Of a stretch of DNA of 64,000 nt, positions 1 through 8,149 are shown one piece after another; the stretch's first letter is position 1; each line of letters opens with the position of its first letter. The notes beneath the pieces were generated by a model. It was not told the DNA's origin and searched no databases. It saw only the letters and a list, made by a program, of their open reading frames with translations. The stretch comes from an uncultured Coriobacteriales bacterium. GTDB taxonomy: Bacteria > Actinomycetota > Coriobacteriia > Coriobacteriales > UMGS124. The position numbers and the translations under genes are program-made. The stretch covers positions 1 through 64,000 of the forward strand of contig CAKUAI010000001.1 of assembly GCA_934636245.1 (NCBI GenBank), read 5' to 3'.

Positions 1-35
1 GCCGGGCGCCACTAATCGGCCGAGCCCTTCGGGAC
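1..35 (+). rRNA. 23S ribosomal RNA, 3' end only (partial)
   Basis: The first bases contain CACTAATCGGCCGAG. This resembles the conserved tail of bacterial 23S rRNA (consensus GGTACTAATCGGCCGAG). The gene would run in from upstream of the window. A rho-independent terminator lies about 85 bases downstream. No 5S rRNA is recognisable between them. The exact 3' end is a guess, and the call rests on one short motif. Confidence 0.55.
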
Positions 36-120
36 ACGTTCAACGCCCCCTCCGCTCCCGACCGTTCTCAAGGGAATCATTCCTCAAGCGCTGTGCGGCC
101 CCCAGGGCGCCCGCGTCACC

Positions 121-142
121 AAAAGGCCCTCCGGGGCCTTTT
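121..142 (+). terminator. Intrinsic terminator after the rRNA end
   Basis: AAAAGGCCC, a 3-base loop, then GGGGCCTTTT: a nearly perfect GC-rich stem ending in a T run. It is placed to end the rRNA transcript. Confidence 0.75.
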
Positions 143-507
143 CGCGTTTATGGGGACGGGTTCGCCCGCCTACGGCCTTTCTCCGCGACGGCAACCGGGG
201 CTGGGTGTGCCGTGGCTGGGCCGCTCGGCCTTTGCGCGTGCCAGGCTGCTGCCAGCCTGGATGATGGGTTAAAGACGGCAAAACGCAACGTTGACTTCCG
301 GCTTTACGTGTTCCAGGCTGCTGCCTTTGATGGGGACTGGTGTGTCCGCGAGCCGTCGTGGCTATCACAGGCTCTTTCAGATTGCCACAGCAGGCAGACA
401 GGCATCTCGTTTGGTGGCCCGAGTGACAGTGCCCCTCGGTTTTGCAACGTGAAGGGCACTGCCATTGCGTGCGGTATGGCCACAGCCGGCACGTTATCTA
501 GCCGGCG
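143..507. repeat. Gene-free gap with an imperfect 23-base direct repeat
   Basis: No convincing gene is seen between the rRNA terminator and the UbiB-like gene. A 23-base sequence around CCAGGCTGCTGCC occurs at 231-253 and again at 303-325, differing at about three positions and offset by 72 bases. The first copy also forms a hairpin (CAGGCTG...CAGCCTG, 242-259). A GCCGGC...GCCGGC hairpin at 485-506 sits just past the stop of the minus-strand gene, without a clear T run. Confidence 0.45.
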
Positions 508-2127
508 TTATTTCTTTCGTCTCCTGGCTCGAGAGAGGACGTACACGCTCAATGCGAAGGCACCCAGGTATCCGAGCACGCCGAGTATGGGGACCTCGCC
601 GAACTTCGGCTCAAGGTTTGTCATGCACAGGACACTCGAGCCGATGAAGAGACCCGCAGACAGGAGAGACAGCGAGAGGGTACCCACGATGTCGCGGAGC
701 TGTTGCATGAACCCATCGGGCAGTTGAAGGTCGGCGTTGATCTTCACCTGTCCTCGGTTGAGCATGGTGAGGGTGTTTGAAAGTTGTCTTGGCAGTTTTG
801 CAGCAGCGTTGGCTGAGTCCATGGTGGCGCCTGCAAATTCCTGAACTCGCTTGCGGATGGAGTCCATGCTGCCAAGCTGCGCTGCTACATGGGACGAGAC
901 GATATCGAGAATCTGAACATTGGGCGCAAGCTGGCTGAGAACGCCCTCGAGTGTGACAAAGCCGCGGGCAAGCATGGTCACCGAGGGGGTCATGACGAGG
1001 TTCTGCGAGCGCAGCAGTTCGATGATCTCCAGAAGTGCCGTGCCGATATTGAGGTCGGACATGTCGGTTGTTCCATATTGGTTGAGCAGGGTGGAGATTT
1101 GTCCCATCAGTCGGCCATGGTCAATAGGGCCTTTTGCCTTGGTAAGGCCGAGAAGCGCTTCCTTGAGGTCGAAGACGTTCTGCGTGGACAAGGCCTCCAA
1201 CGCCCTGTTCACTAAGGCGCGCTCGCCGCTTGTAAGCGAGCCGGTCATGCCTAGGTCAATCCAACAAATCAGGTTGTCTTTGACGAGGATGTTGCCAGGA
1301 TGTGGGTCGGCGTGGAAGAAACCGTTGTCCACGACCTGTGTGATGTAGCTCTGAGCCAAGCGTTCACCAAGCTTGGATGCTCGCTCCTCATCGGCAACGG
1401 CGGCCTTGTCAATTGACTCACCCTCAACGAATTCCATGACAAGCACGTTGTCGCAGGTAAACTGAGGATAAGGAAGCGGGCTTGTGACGCCTGCCTGGCG
1501 TTCCATGTCGTTATAGAAGCGCACGAGGTTGTTGAGCTCTACAGTAAAGTCAAGCTCGTTTGCGGTCGTTCGCTCAATTTCCGCGACGAAGCCCTCTGCG
1601 GTGAGGACCATGTTGTCGTTTGAGTCGGTCGTGAAAGCGGCAAGGGCGAGCGCATGCTTCATAAGCATGATGTCCTCAGCCATCTGGTCGACGATTCCGG
1701 GCCTTCTGACCTTGACGGCGACGCTCGACCCATCGAGAAGCGTTGCCTTATATACCTGGGCAATTGAGGCGCTACCCAGGGGCTTTTCTTCAATGAACGA
1801 AAACACGGTGTCCCAAGGTTTGCTGTAAGCGCGCTCGAGAATTTCGATGACTTCAGCAAAAGGAATAGGTGCAACATTTGCGCGAAGTTTCTCGAAAGCC
1901 TCGCAGTAGTCTTTGGGCAAAAGGTCGCTTCGGTTGGAAGCAATCTGGCCCATCTTGACATAGGTGGGCCCCAAATCCTCGAGGATGGCTACGGCCTTTT
2001 CAGGACTGATGCCATGTCCGACATCGTGTTTCTTGAGAATGGAGAGTATCTCGCCCATGCGCTTGCTCGAGGTCTTGTCCTTGACGGTGAGTTCGGCGAT
2101 GCGCATCAGTTCCTGGAATGTTGCCAT
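508..2127 (-). CDS. ABC1/UbiB-family atypical kinase
   Basis: 539 residues, a normal length for the ABC1/AarF/UbiB family of kinase-like ATPases linked to isoprenoid-quinone metabolism. Visible motifs are K58-M-G-Q61, the Ala-rich nucleotide loop in PLGSASIAQVYKA, the lysine in VAVKV, the catalytic loop FFHADPHPGNILV, and IDLG in place of DFG. Two hydrophobic segments near the C terminus (LLSAGLFIGSSVLCM and ILGVLGYLGAFALSVYVL) would anchor it to the membrane, as in UbiB. An Eggerthellaceae member would use menaquinone-type quinones, so a quinone role is plausible but inferred. It lies downstream of pdxST on the same strand, separated by a terminator, so it is probably transcribed alone. Confidence 0.88.
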   Translation of the reverse strand: MATFQELMRIAELTVKDKTSSKRMGEILSILKKHDVGHGISPEKAVAILEDLGPTYVKMGQIASNRSDLLPKDYCEAFEKLRANVAPIPFAEVIEILERAYSKPWDTVFSFIEEKPLGSASIAQVYKATLLDGSSVAVKVRRPGIVDQMAEDIMLMKHALALAAFTTDSNDNMVLTAEGFVAEIERTTANELDFTVELNNLVRFYNDMERQAGVTSPLPYPQFTCDNVLVMEFVEGESIDKAAVADEERASKLGERLAQSYITQVVDNGFFHADPHPGNILVKDNLICWIDLGMTGSLTSGERALVNRALEALSTQNVFDLKEALLGLTKAKGPIDHGRLMGQISTLLNQYGTTDMSDLNIGTALLEIIELLRSQNLVMTPSVTMLARGFVTLEGVLSQLAPNVQILDIVSSHVAAQLGSMDSIRKRVQEFAGATMDSANAAAKLPRQLSNTLTMLNRGQVKINADLQLPDGFMQQLRDIVGTLSLSLLSAGLFIGSSVLCMTNLEPKFGEVPILGVLGYLGAFALSVYVLSRARRRKK

Positions 2128-2163
2128 ACGGCGTCCTCACTTTGCCTCGAAGTGCGCGAATGA

Positions 2164-2210
2164 AAAAGCCTGCAAAGCCGATGCGGTCGGAACCGTTCGG
2201 CCTTGCAGGC
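2164..2210 (-). terminator. Terminator downstream of pdxT
   Basis: Read on the minus strand, GCCTGCAAGGCCGA pairs with TCGGCTTTGCAGGC and is followed by TTTTT. It lies between the pdxT stop and the UbiB-like start, and so separates the two units. Confidence 0.8.
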
Positions 2211-2302
2211 AGTATCCCCGAACATGCGCCCCATGAACGCGCGCAAGGGGGTATTCTTCTTGGATTCGCAATATGCGCAGCCGGCAACGGCCAAGGTGGC
2301 GC

Positions 2303-2887
2303 TTAAAGGGCGAGGAACAAATCGTGGATGCGCGGGTCGGGGTCGAGTTCGGGGTGGAATGCGCAGGCAAGCTGGTTGCCATAGCGTACGGCGGCAACCG
2401 TGCCGTCCGACAGTGTCACGAGGGGATGCGTGCCGTCGCGAATCTCGACGATGCGAGGCGCTCGGATAAACGTTGCGGGAAGAGGGGTGCTCTCTGTGAC
2501 TCCATGTTCGTTCAACAGCGCACCCTCCGCATGGAAGCTGCCGAGCTGGCGACCATAGGCGTTGCGCCTCACCGTGACAGGAAGCGTGCCGAAATGGACG
2601 GTGGAATCGTTTTCGAGCTCCTCGGCTAGCAAGATGAGGCCTGCACAGGTGGCGAGTACCGGCATGCCAGCGGTGATGCGTGCGCGCAGCGTCTCGAACA
2701 TTCCCAGCTCATGAAGCATTTTTGCCTGCGCGGTGCTCTCTCCGCCGGGCAAGACGAGTCGGTCAAACGGCTTTTCGAGGTCAGAGGCCTGACGCAGCTC
2801 GACGCACTGTGCCCCGAGCGCCACCAAGCGCTGCTCATGCTCAATAAACGCGCCTTGTACTGCCAAGACGCCAACAACGTGCGACAT
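2303..2887 (-). CDS. pdxT: Pyridoxal 5'-phosphate synthase glutaminase subunit PdxT
   Basis: 194 residues, full length for PdxT, a class-I glutamine amidotransferase. It hydrolyses glutamine and feeds ammonia to PdxS for synthesis of pyridoxal phosphate from ribose 5-phosphate and glyceraldehyde 3-phosphate. The nucleophile is C81 in ATCAGLI; the His/Glu of the triad are in FHPE (about H178 and E180). LPGGEST near residue 47 is the oxyanion region typical of the family. It follows pdxS on the same strand, 160 bases away, with a strong hairpin in the gap. It starts at ATG behind GGAG. Confidence 0.95.
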   Translation of the reverse strand: MSHVVGVLAVQGAFIEHEQRLVALGAQCVELRQASDLEKPFDRLVLPGGESTAQAKMLHELGMFETLRARITAGMPVLATCAGLILLAEELENDSTVHFGTLPVTVRRNAYGRQLGSFHAEGALLNEHGVTESTPLPATFIRAPRIVEIRDGTHPLVTLSDGTVAAVRYGNQLACAFHPELDPDPRIHDLFLAL

Positions 2888-2974
2888 ATGAATCTCCGGA
2901 TTCGAGATCGGTGAGCCTGCGGGATTACTAGTGCGTGATCTGGGAGTTTAAAGCTTTGACGGGATGAATAGGTT

Positions 2975-3036
2975 TGCGGGGTTTCCTCCAACGTGCTGTG
3001 CCGCGAAGGCTGTTTGAACGTGGAGGAAACCCCGCA
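2975..3036 (-). promoter_or_regulatory. Long stem-loop between pdxS and pdxT
   Basis: TGCGGGGTTTCCTCCA pairs with TGGAGGAAACCCCGCA, a 16-base perfect stem extended by ACG(T) on each side. There is no long T run on the minus strand, so it may act as a partial terminator or an mRNA stabiliser between the two synthase subunit genes rather than as a full stop. Confidence 0.6.
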
Positions 3037-3047
3037 ATGGTGCGCCG

Positions 3048-3950
3048 CTAGCGGCCGCGCTCTTCCATGATGAGCTGGATTTCCTGCTCGTTGATGCCCA
3101 CCATGGCCTCACCCAGGTCGCAAGAGAGTTCGGCGATGAGCTTGGCGTCGTTGAAGTTGGCCGTGGCCTGCACGATGGCGCGGGCGCGCTTGGCGGGGTT
3201 GCCGCTCTTGAAGATGCCCGAACCCACGAACACGCCCTCGGCGCCCAGTTGCATCATGAGGGCTGCGTCGGCGGGGGTGGCCACGCCGCCGGCGGCAAAG
3301 TTCACCACAGGCAGACGGCCGTTGTCATGCACGTAGCGCACCAGCTCAACGGGTACCTGCAGCTGCTTGGCCTCCTCGAACAGCTCGTCCTCGCGCAGGG
3401 AGACGACGTGACGAATCTGGCTGTTCATCTTGCGCATGTGGCGCACGGCCTGCACGACGTCGCCCGTGCCGGGCTCGCCCTTCGTGCGGATCATGGACGC
3501 GCCTTCGGCGATGCGGCGCAGGGCCTCGCCCAAATCGCGCGCACCGCATACGAACGGCACCGAGAAGCGCGTCTTGTCGATGTGGTAGGTGTCGTCGGCA
3601 GGGGAGAGGACCTCGGACTCGTCGATGTAGTCAATCTCAATGGCCTGCAGGAGCTGGGCTTCCACGAAGTGGCCGATGCGGCACTTGGCCATGACGGGGA
3701 TGGACACGGCTTCCTGGATGCCGCGGATCATCTTGGGGTCGCTCATGCGGCTGACGCCGCCAGCAGCGCGGATGTCGGCAGGGATGCGCTCGAGCGCCAT
3801 GACGGCGCAGGCACCGGCTTCCTCGGCGATGCGAGCCTGCTCAGGCGTGGTGACGTCCATGATGACACCGCCCTTGAGCATTTGGGCAAGCTGCTTGTTG
3901 AGCTCGTAGCGGGTGGAACCGGGCTGGTTGGTCTGATTCGCGTCAGTCAT
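3048..3950 (-). CDS. pdxS: Pyridoxal 5'-phosphate synthase subunit PdxS
   Basis: 300 residues, the usual size of this highly conserved (beta/alpha)8 barrel that builds pyridoxal phosphate. Family signatures are visible: KGGVIMDVTTPEQARIAEEA, the lysine in VMAKCRIGHFVEAQ, the GEPGTG phosphate loop, and VNFAAGGVATPADAALMMQLG with FVGSGIF. It starts at ATG behind GAAGGGA. It is the promoter-proximal gene of the pdxS-pdxT unit. The region upstream is A/T-rich and likely holds the promoter. No PdxR-type regulator is adjacent. Confidence 0.96.
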   Translation of the reverse strand: MTDANQTNQPGSTRYELNKQLAQMLKGGVIMDVTTPEQARIAEEAGACAVMALERIPADIRAAGGVSRMSDPKMIRGIQEAVSIPVMAKCRIGHFVEAQLLQAIEIDYIDESEVLSPADDTYHIDKTRFSVPFVCGARDLGEALRRIAEGASMIRTKGEPGTGDVVQAVRHMRKMNSQIRHVVSLREDELFEEAKQLQVPVELVRYVHDNGRLPVVNFAAGGVATPADAALMMQLGAEGVFVGSGIFKSGNPAKRARAIVQATANFNDAKLIAELSCDLGEAMVGINEQEIQLIMEERGR

Positions 3951-4115
3951 TGTGTATCCCTTCGGTTGGGGCGCGTTTGATGGCGTGCAACTTTAGGGAA
4001 AAACTGAGCTTATCGATATATCCAATAAAGAAATAATTTATATGGTCAGTATAGGGTCAGACTGGATAGGTCCAGGTGTCCGAAGCTGTGTAGGCTCCAC
4101 GTGACAGAAAAGACC

Positions 4116-4157
4116 CAGGGGGACTGTTCCCGGAGGAGTTCCGGAACCAGTCCCCTG
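4116..4157. repeat. Intergenic hairpin
   Basis: CAGGGGGACTG, GTTCC/GGAAC and CAGTCCCCTG form an inverted repeat in the 480-base gap between pdxS and the lipoprotein gene. No T run follows. On the minus strand it lies between the lipoprotein gene and pdxS and could contribute to termination of the former. Confidence 0.5.
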
Positions 4158-4310
4158 TGGTGCAACCTTTTTGAGCCCGCCCAGGTTTGAGGCACAGTTC
4201 AAACACTCAGGCGGGCTGCCTCGTCGAAAACGTCCGCTGGACGCCAGAGGTGAGACCCCGGAGGCCGGGGGCGGAGTCCGGCGGGAGAGTCAGAAGCCGA
4301 AAGTCGGAAG

Positions 4311-4416
4311 CTAGGGAAGCGATGATTAAGTCCAATCGGCTTCATCAAACGCGGTTTTTACCTGCGGTGCTACATGGCGAAACACCGTACAGCCTACTTG
4401 TTCATCGCTTCTCTAG
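4311..4416 (+). repeat. Short inverted-repeat element, family 1, copy A
   Basis: A roughly 105-base unit whose ends are inverted copies of one another: GGGAAGCGATGATTAAGT at the left, and, on the other strand, AGAGAAGCGATGAACAAGT at the right. It aligns along its full length with 43599-43705 read on the opposite strand, both carrying CATCAAACrCGGTTT and CCTGCGGTGCT in the middle. The right end alone recurs at 41706-41728. It has no coding capacity and looks like a MITE or REP-type element. It ends 18 bases from the lipoprotein stop codon. Confidence 0.6.
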
Positions 4417-4433
4417 AAGCCAGAGGTGTCTGG

Positions 4434-5948
4434 CTACTTCGCGGCCTTCTCGTCGGTGTCCGAGCTGGAATTCTTGGCCGTCGAGTCACCGCTCTTGTCG
4501 GTGCCTGCGCCGGAATCCTTGGCCGCGGCGTCGTCCTTCTTGCCAGACGAGGTGTCGGAGGTCGCTTTGTCGGCGCTGGCTTCCTTGGTTGCGCTGTCGG
4601 AATCCTTCTTCTCGGCGTCGGCAACGGTGGAGTCGCTGCTCTTGTCGGCGCTGGCTTCCTCGCTTGCGGCATCGGCCGTCTTGTCGGCCGCAGCGTCAGT
4701 ATCGGCCTTGTCGGCATCGGCGTTGGAGCCGTCGGCGTCGTCCGTGACAACTGCCTGGCTTACCAGGTACTCGCCGGTCTTCTGCACGAGAGCTTGAAGG
4801 GCGAGGTAACCCTTGCCGTACTTCGTCTCAAGGCTGGCGGTGTCAGAGTTGCCGCTGACCGAGGTGAGGTAGTTTGTGAGCTCGTCGGGGGTCACTTCGA
4901 TGCCGGCATCCTCAGCGACTGCCTGGAACACGAGGTACACCTTGGCGGCGTCTGTCAGGCTCTCCTTGTTTTTCTCCACGAGCTCGTCGGTGGTCTCAAC
5001 GCCAGCGGACATTTTGAGGAAGCTTGCGAGGTCGGTTCCATACATGTTGGCGTAATACTCGTACTGATACACCAGCTGCGCGGCCTGCTGGTCCACAATC
5101 GAAGCCGGAATCTCGCTGACCTCGGAGTTCTCCAGAACGTAGCTGCGCACGTAGTCGGCGGAGTGCTTGTACTGCAGGCTGTCCCTGATTTCTTTGTCCA
5201 TCTCGGCGACGGTCGTCCAGCCGTACTTGCCCTTGAGGGTCTGTTCGACCCACTCGTCGGTGACGTCGGGCTGCTTCGTCTCCTGGATGTAGTTAATGGT
5301 GACGAAGAACACAGCGTCTTTGCCGTTGAGCTCCTCGACGCCGTAATCCTCGGGGAACGTGACGTTGACGTCGAAGGTCTCGCCGGGCTTGTGGCCCACG
5401 AGCTGGTCGAGGAAGTCGTCGATGTACTGAGTGACGCCAATGGTGACCACGGTGCCGTTGCCCTGGGTCGAGCCGCCCTCAAACTCCGTGCCGTCGACGC
5501 TTCCCACATAGTCGATGTTGACGGTGTCGCCATCGGCCACGACGCGGTCGGTCACCTGCTCGAGAGTCGCATATCCCGAGGTAATCGAAGAAATCATCGA
5601 CTGGACCTCTTCGTCGGTGGGCGTCACCTCAGAGGCGGGGATGGAAATCGACTTGTAATCGCTGGGCAGCTTCACGTAGTCAAGCGCCTTGACGCCCGTC
5701 CAGTGGCCGTTCTCGTCGATGCCTGCGCTGAAGTCAAACGTCGGGGCTTCCTGCGTGTCGGTCGTTGCACTTGTGTCGGACTTGGTGACCTGCGTTGCCG
5801 TGGTCTCGGCCTGCTCGCCAGAGTTGTCGGCCGTAGAGGCGTCGGCGCTGCAGCCGGAAATCATGGGCGTCACGAGAGCGCCGGCGAGGAGCAGCGCGAC
5901 GAGTCGTGCGTGGCGGCGCGAAAGGGTGAGAAATCCGTTCTTGTGCAT
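4434..5948 (-). CDS. Exported trigger-factor-like peptidyl-prolyl isomerase lipoprotein
   Basis: 504 residues. The N terminus has a lipoprotein signal (basic start, LVALLLAGALVTPMISGC), with the lipobox cysteine near residue 33. The middle carries an FKBP-type domain like that of trigger factor (DGDTVNIDYVGSVDGTEFEGG ... GHKPGETFDVNVTFPEDYG ... FVTINYIQE, split here by variable loops), followed by a helical trigger-factor C-domain-like region. The last ~100 residues are a low-complexity tail of Ala/Asp/Ser/Lys repeats. The ribosome-binding domain of cytosolic trigger factor is missing. It is therefore probably a folding helper on the outer face of the membrane, a reasonable need in a cell exporting many redox enzymes. 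That role is inferred from domain content. Confidence 0.82.
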   Translation of the reverse strand: MHKNGFLTLSRRHARLVALLLAGALVTPMISGCSADASTADNSGEQAETTATQVTKSDTSATTDTQEAPTFDFSAGIDENGHWTGVKALDYVKLPSDYKSISIPASEVTPTDEEVQSMISSITSGYATLEQVTDRVVADGDTVNIDYVGSVDGTEFEGGSTQGNGTVVTIGVTQYIDDFLDQLVGHKPGETFDVNVTFPEDYGVEELNGKDAVFFVTINYIQETKQPDVTDEWVEQTLKGKYGWTTVAEMDKEIRDSLQYKHSADYVRSYVLENSEVSEIPASIVDQQAAQLVYQYEYYANMYGTDLASFLKMSAGVETTDELVEKNKESLTDAAKVYLVFQAVAEDAGIEVTPDELTNYLTSVSGNSDTASLETKYGKGYLALQALVQKTGEYLVSQAVVTDDADGSNADADKADTDAAADKTADAASEEASADKSSDSTVADAEKKDSDSATKEASADKATSDTSSGKKDDAAAKDSGAGTDKSGDSTAKNSSSDTDEKAAK

Positions 5949-6438
5949 GGGAGTCCTTTCTTGGCGGTCTCGACGTAATCGCGAGACTCGTTTTGGTCAG
6001 GCGCCATGATGGTGCCAAGCTTAAAACGCAAACTGCTCCAGCATACGCCTGCTTGTCATGGGAAGGCATAAGGCCAGCATGAAAAGTCCTACTTATTGCG
6101 ATATGACAATTATTGAAATGAGATTTGGGAATTGCGCCCACCGTTGCCATCGGCGTTTTGGATTTGGCAGGTAGTCCATCTTGTCTCAGCGCAGGGGGCC
6201 AAGGCGCGCATGCAATCGCTGTGCGGCTCTATACACATGGCGTGTTCTCGTCTGCTCTCCGGCGGTGACTTTGCCTACAGTCCCTTCTGTCGTTTTGTGT
6301 CGCGCACTTTTGGGTCGCACAAATTGCGGAATTCCTTTGCGCGTCCTAAATTTGCCCCTCTGGCCTGCATGTTTACTCGTGTGATGGGTATCGTATTCCA
6401 GTCATTTTCGCCTACGAGCAATTGGAGTTGGTTCCTGT
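5949..6438. other. Gene-free divergent intergenic region
   Basis: About 490 bases between the minus-strand lipoprotein gene and the plus-strand cation efflux gene. The part nearest 6080-6130 is A/T-richer and is the likeliest promoter zone. No RNA gene or strong hairpin was recognised. Confidence 0.4.
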
Positions 6439-7479
6439 ATGCCCGACCCTGCACAACCTGCGGCCCCTATCACCCCCGCTGCCCCAGTTACTGCCCCTAC
6501 GTCCCAAGGCGCGCCTGAGAAGCACTCGAGCAAGACGTCGGTGCTTGCGGCCATCGCGTCGAATATCGCGGTGGGCATCGTCAAGTTCATCGCCGCGGCC
6601 ATTTCTGGCTCGGCGGCAATGGTGTCAGAGGGCATCCACTCCATCGTCGACTCGGGCAACGGCTTCCTTGTGCTGTACGGTATGCGCCAGGCGAAGAAGC
6701 CGGCGACTATTGAGCACCCGTTCGGTTTTGGTAAAGAGCTGTACTTTTGGACGCTCGTCGTCGCGGTTTCGGTGTTTGCGCTGGGCGGCGGCGTCTCGCT
6801 TATGCAGGGCATCCATGCGGTGCAAGCTTCTCTTGCTGGCCCGGTTGAGCACGGCAACCTGCTCATGAGCTACATCGTGCTTATTGCGGCCATGCTTATC
6901 GAGGGCGCCTCGTTGCGTGTGGCAATCAAATCGGTGAACGCCGCGCGTGGCAGCAAGGGCGTCTTTGAGTACATCAAGGAGTGCAAGGACCCCAGCAACT
7001 ATACCGTTTTGCTTGAGGACTCTGCCGCTGAGCTGGGTCTTTGCTTTGCACTTATCGGCCTTGTCCTTACACAGATCACCGGCAACTCCGTGTTCGACGG
7101 CATTGCCTCCATCATCATCGGCCTTCTGCTCATGTGCGTCTCCGTCGTGATGCTGCGCGAGTCGAAGGGCCTGCTTGTGGGCGAGGGCATGAGCCGCGCC
7201 GAGCTTATCGACGCGCGCGCCATCATCGAGGCCGACCCTGTCATCGAGAAGGCCGGCGGCGTGCTCACCATGTACTTTGGCCCCTCCAACATGCTCATGG
7301 CAGTGGATGCGACCTTCCGCAAGGATGCAGCGGGCGACGAAGTCATGGCCGCCATCGATCGTGTGGAGCGTGCGCTTAAGGCGCGATTCCCCCAGGCGGC
7401 GCGCATCTATATCGAGTCCGAGAACCTCTCCAGCGTGGAGCGCCAGCGCCAAATCCAGCGCGCAATGCCTGAAGAGTAA
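6439..7479 (+). CDS. Cation diffusion facilitator family efflux transporter
   Basis: 346 residues. A Pro/Ala-rich N-terminal stretch of about 30 residues precedes six predicted membrane helices and a C-terminal cytoplasmic domain. Family metal-site motifs are visible: HSIVDSGN in helix 2 and EDSAAELG in helix 5. HPFGFGKE after helix 2 is also typical of the CDF/ZnT9-like branch. It would export Zn2+, Fe2+ or a similar divalent ion by proton exchange; the ion cannot be read from sequence. The start codon has a weak ribosome-binding site. A hairpin (GAGGCTGAGGCA...TGTCTCAGCCTC) follows the stop. Confidence 0.88.
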   Translation: MPDPAQPAAPITPAAPVTAPTSQGAPEKHSSKTSVLAAIASNIAVGIVKFIAAAISGSAAMVSEGIHSIVDSGNGFLVLYGMRQAKKPATIEHPFGFGKELYFWTLVVAVSVFALGGGVSLMQGIHAVQASLAGPVEHGNLLMSYIVLIAAMLIEGASLRVAIKSVNAARGSKGVFEYIKECKDPSNYTVLLEDSAAELGLCFALIGLVLTQITGNSVFDGIASIIIGLLLMCVSVVMLRESKGLLVGEGMSRAELIDARAIIEADPVIEKAGGVLTMYFGPSNMLMAVDATFRKDAAGDEVMAAIDRVERALKARFPQAARIYIESENLSSVERQRQIQRAMPEE

Positions 7480-7536
7480 CCGTACGAGGCTGAGGCAGGC
7501 GGGAGCGTGTCTCAGCCTCAGGTTTCCTCGCATGAA

Positions 7537-7577
7537 AAAGGCCGGCAACCCATCTTCAGCGACGGGTTGCCGGCCTT
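7537..7577 (-). terminator. Terminator of the thioredoxin gene
   Basis: AAGGCCGGCAACCC and GGGTTGCCGGCCTT form a perfect stem; on the minus strand a T run follows. It lies between convergent genes and can serve trxA, and possibly both directions. Confidence 0.85.
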
Positions 7578-7606
7578 CGCGCTATTTCGCAAACTGCAGC
7601 GTGCCC

Positions 7607-7933
7607 TTACAGCACGCTTGCGTCCTCGATGAACCTTTCGAGCTGGGCCTTCGGCATGGCACCCATGGTGCGCGCAACGGGCTGGCCGCCCTTCATGATG
7701 ACGAGCGTCGGAATCGACTGGATGCCGAACTGCCCGGCAAGCAGGGGCTCGGCGTCGGTGTCGCACTTGCACACCTTGAGCTTGCCGGCGTACTCATCGG
7801 CAATCTGGGCAACGATGGGGGCGATGATGCGGCACGGTCCGCACCACGTGGCCCAGAAGTCGATGAGCACGGGTACGTCGGAATCGAGGACTTCCTGTTT
7901 GAAGTTGGCTGCGGTCAGGGTAATCTCGGCCAT
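7607..7933 (-). CDS. trxA: Thioredoxin
   Basis: 108 residues, the standard single-domain thioredoxin. The active site is W30-C31-G-P-C34 within FWATWCGPCR, and the cis-proline lies in the SIPT loop near residue 75. It has no signal peptide, so it is cytosolic. It reduces protein disulfides and serves reductases such as ribonucleotide reductase. It stands alone with its own terminator. Its start has AAGGAG upstream (minus strand). Confidence 0.95.
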   Translation of the reverse strand: MAEITLTAANFKQEVLDSDVPVLIDFWATWCGPCRIIAPIVAQIADEYAGKLKVCKCDTDAEPLLAGQFGIQSIPTLVIMKGGQPVARTMGAMPKAQLERFIEDASVL

Positions 7934-8149
7934 TGGGAACTCCTTTGCTTGAGAGAACGATACTGGGCGCTATATGCCCGCTTGCCTTACATTTAAAACA
8001 GCTTCACACGGGAGCCACCTTTTCACCCGCCATTCGGTCGATATGGCGCGGGCATAGGGGCCAAGCCACATGGACATCGTGTATACTTTACTCGCCGCAT
8101 TCAGCGGTTTTGGGGTGTTTTTGATGCGCCGTACGGATTGGAGACCATT

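Noticed and set aside
4187..4747. Plus-strand Arg/Ser/Cys-rich frame over the repeat element and lipoprotein tail
   Set aside because: It is the antisense of the low-complexity lipoprotein tail joined to the family 1 element; no protein-like segment.
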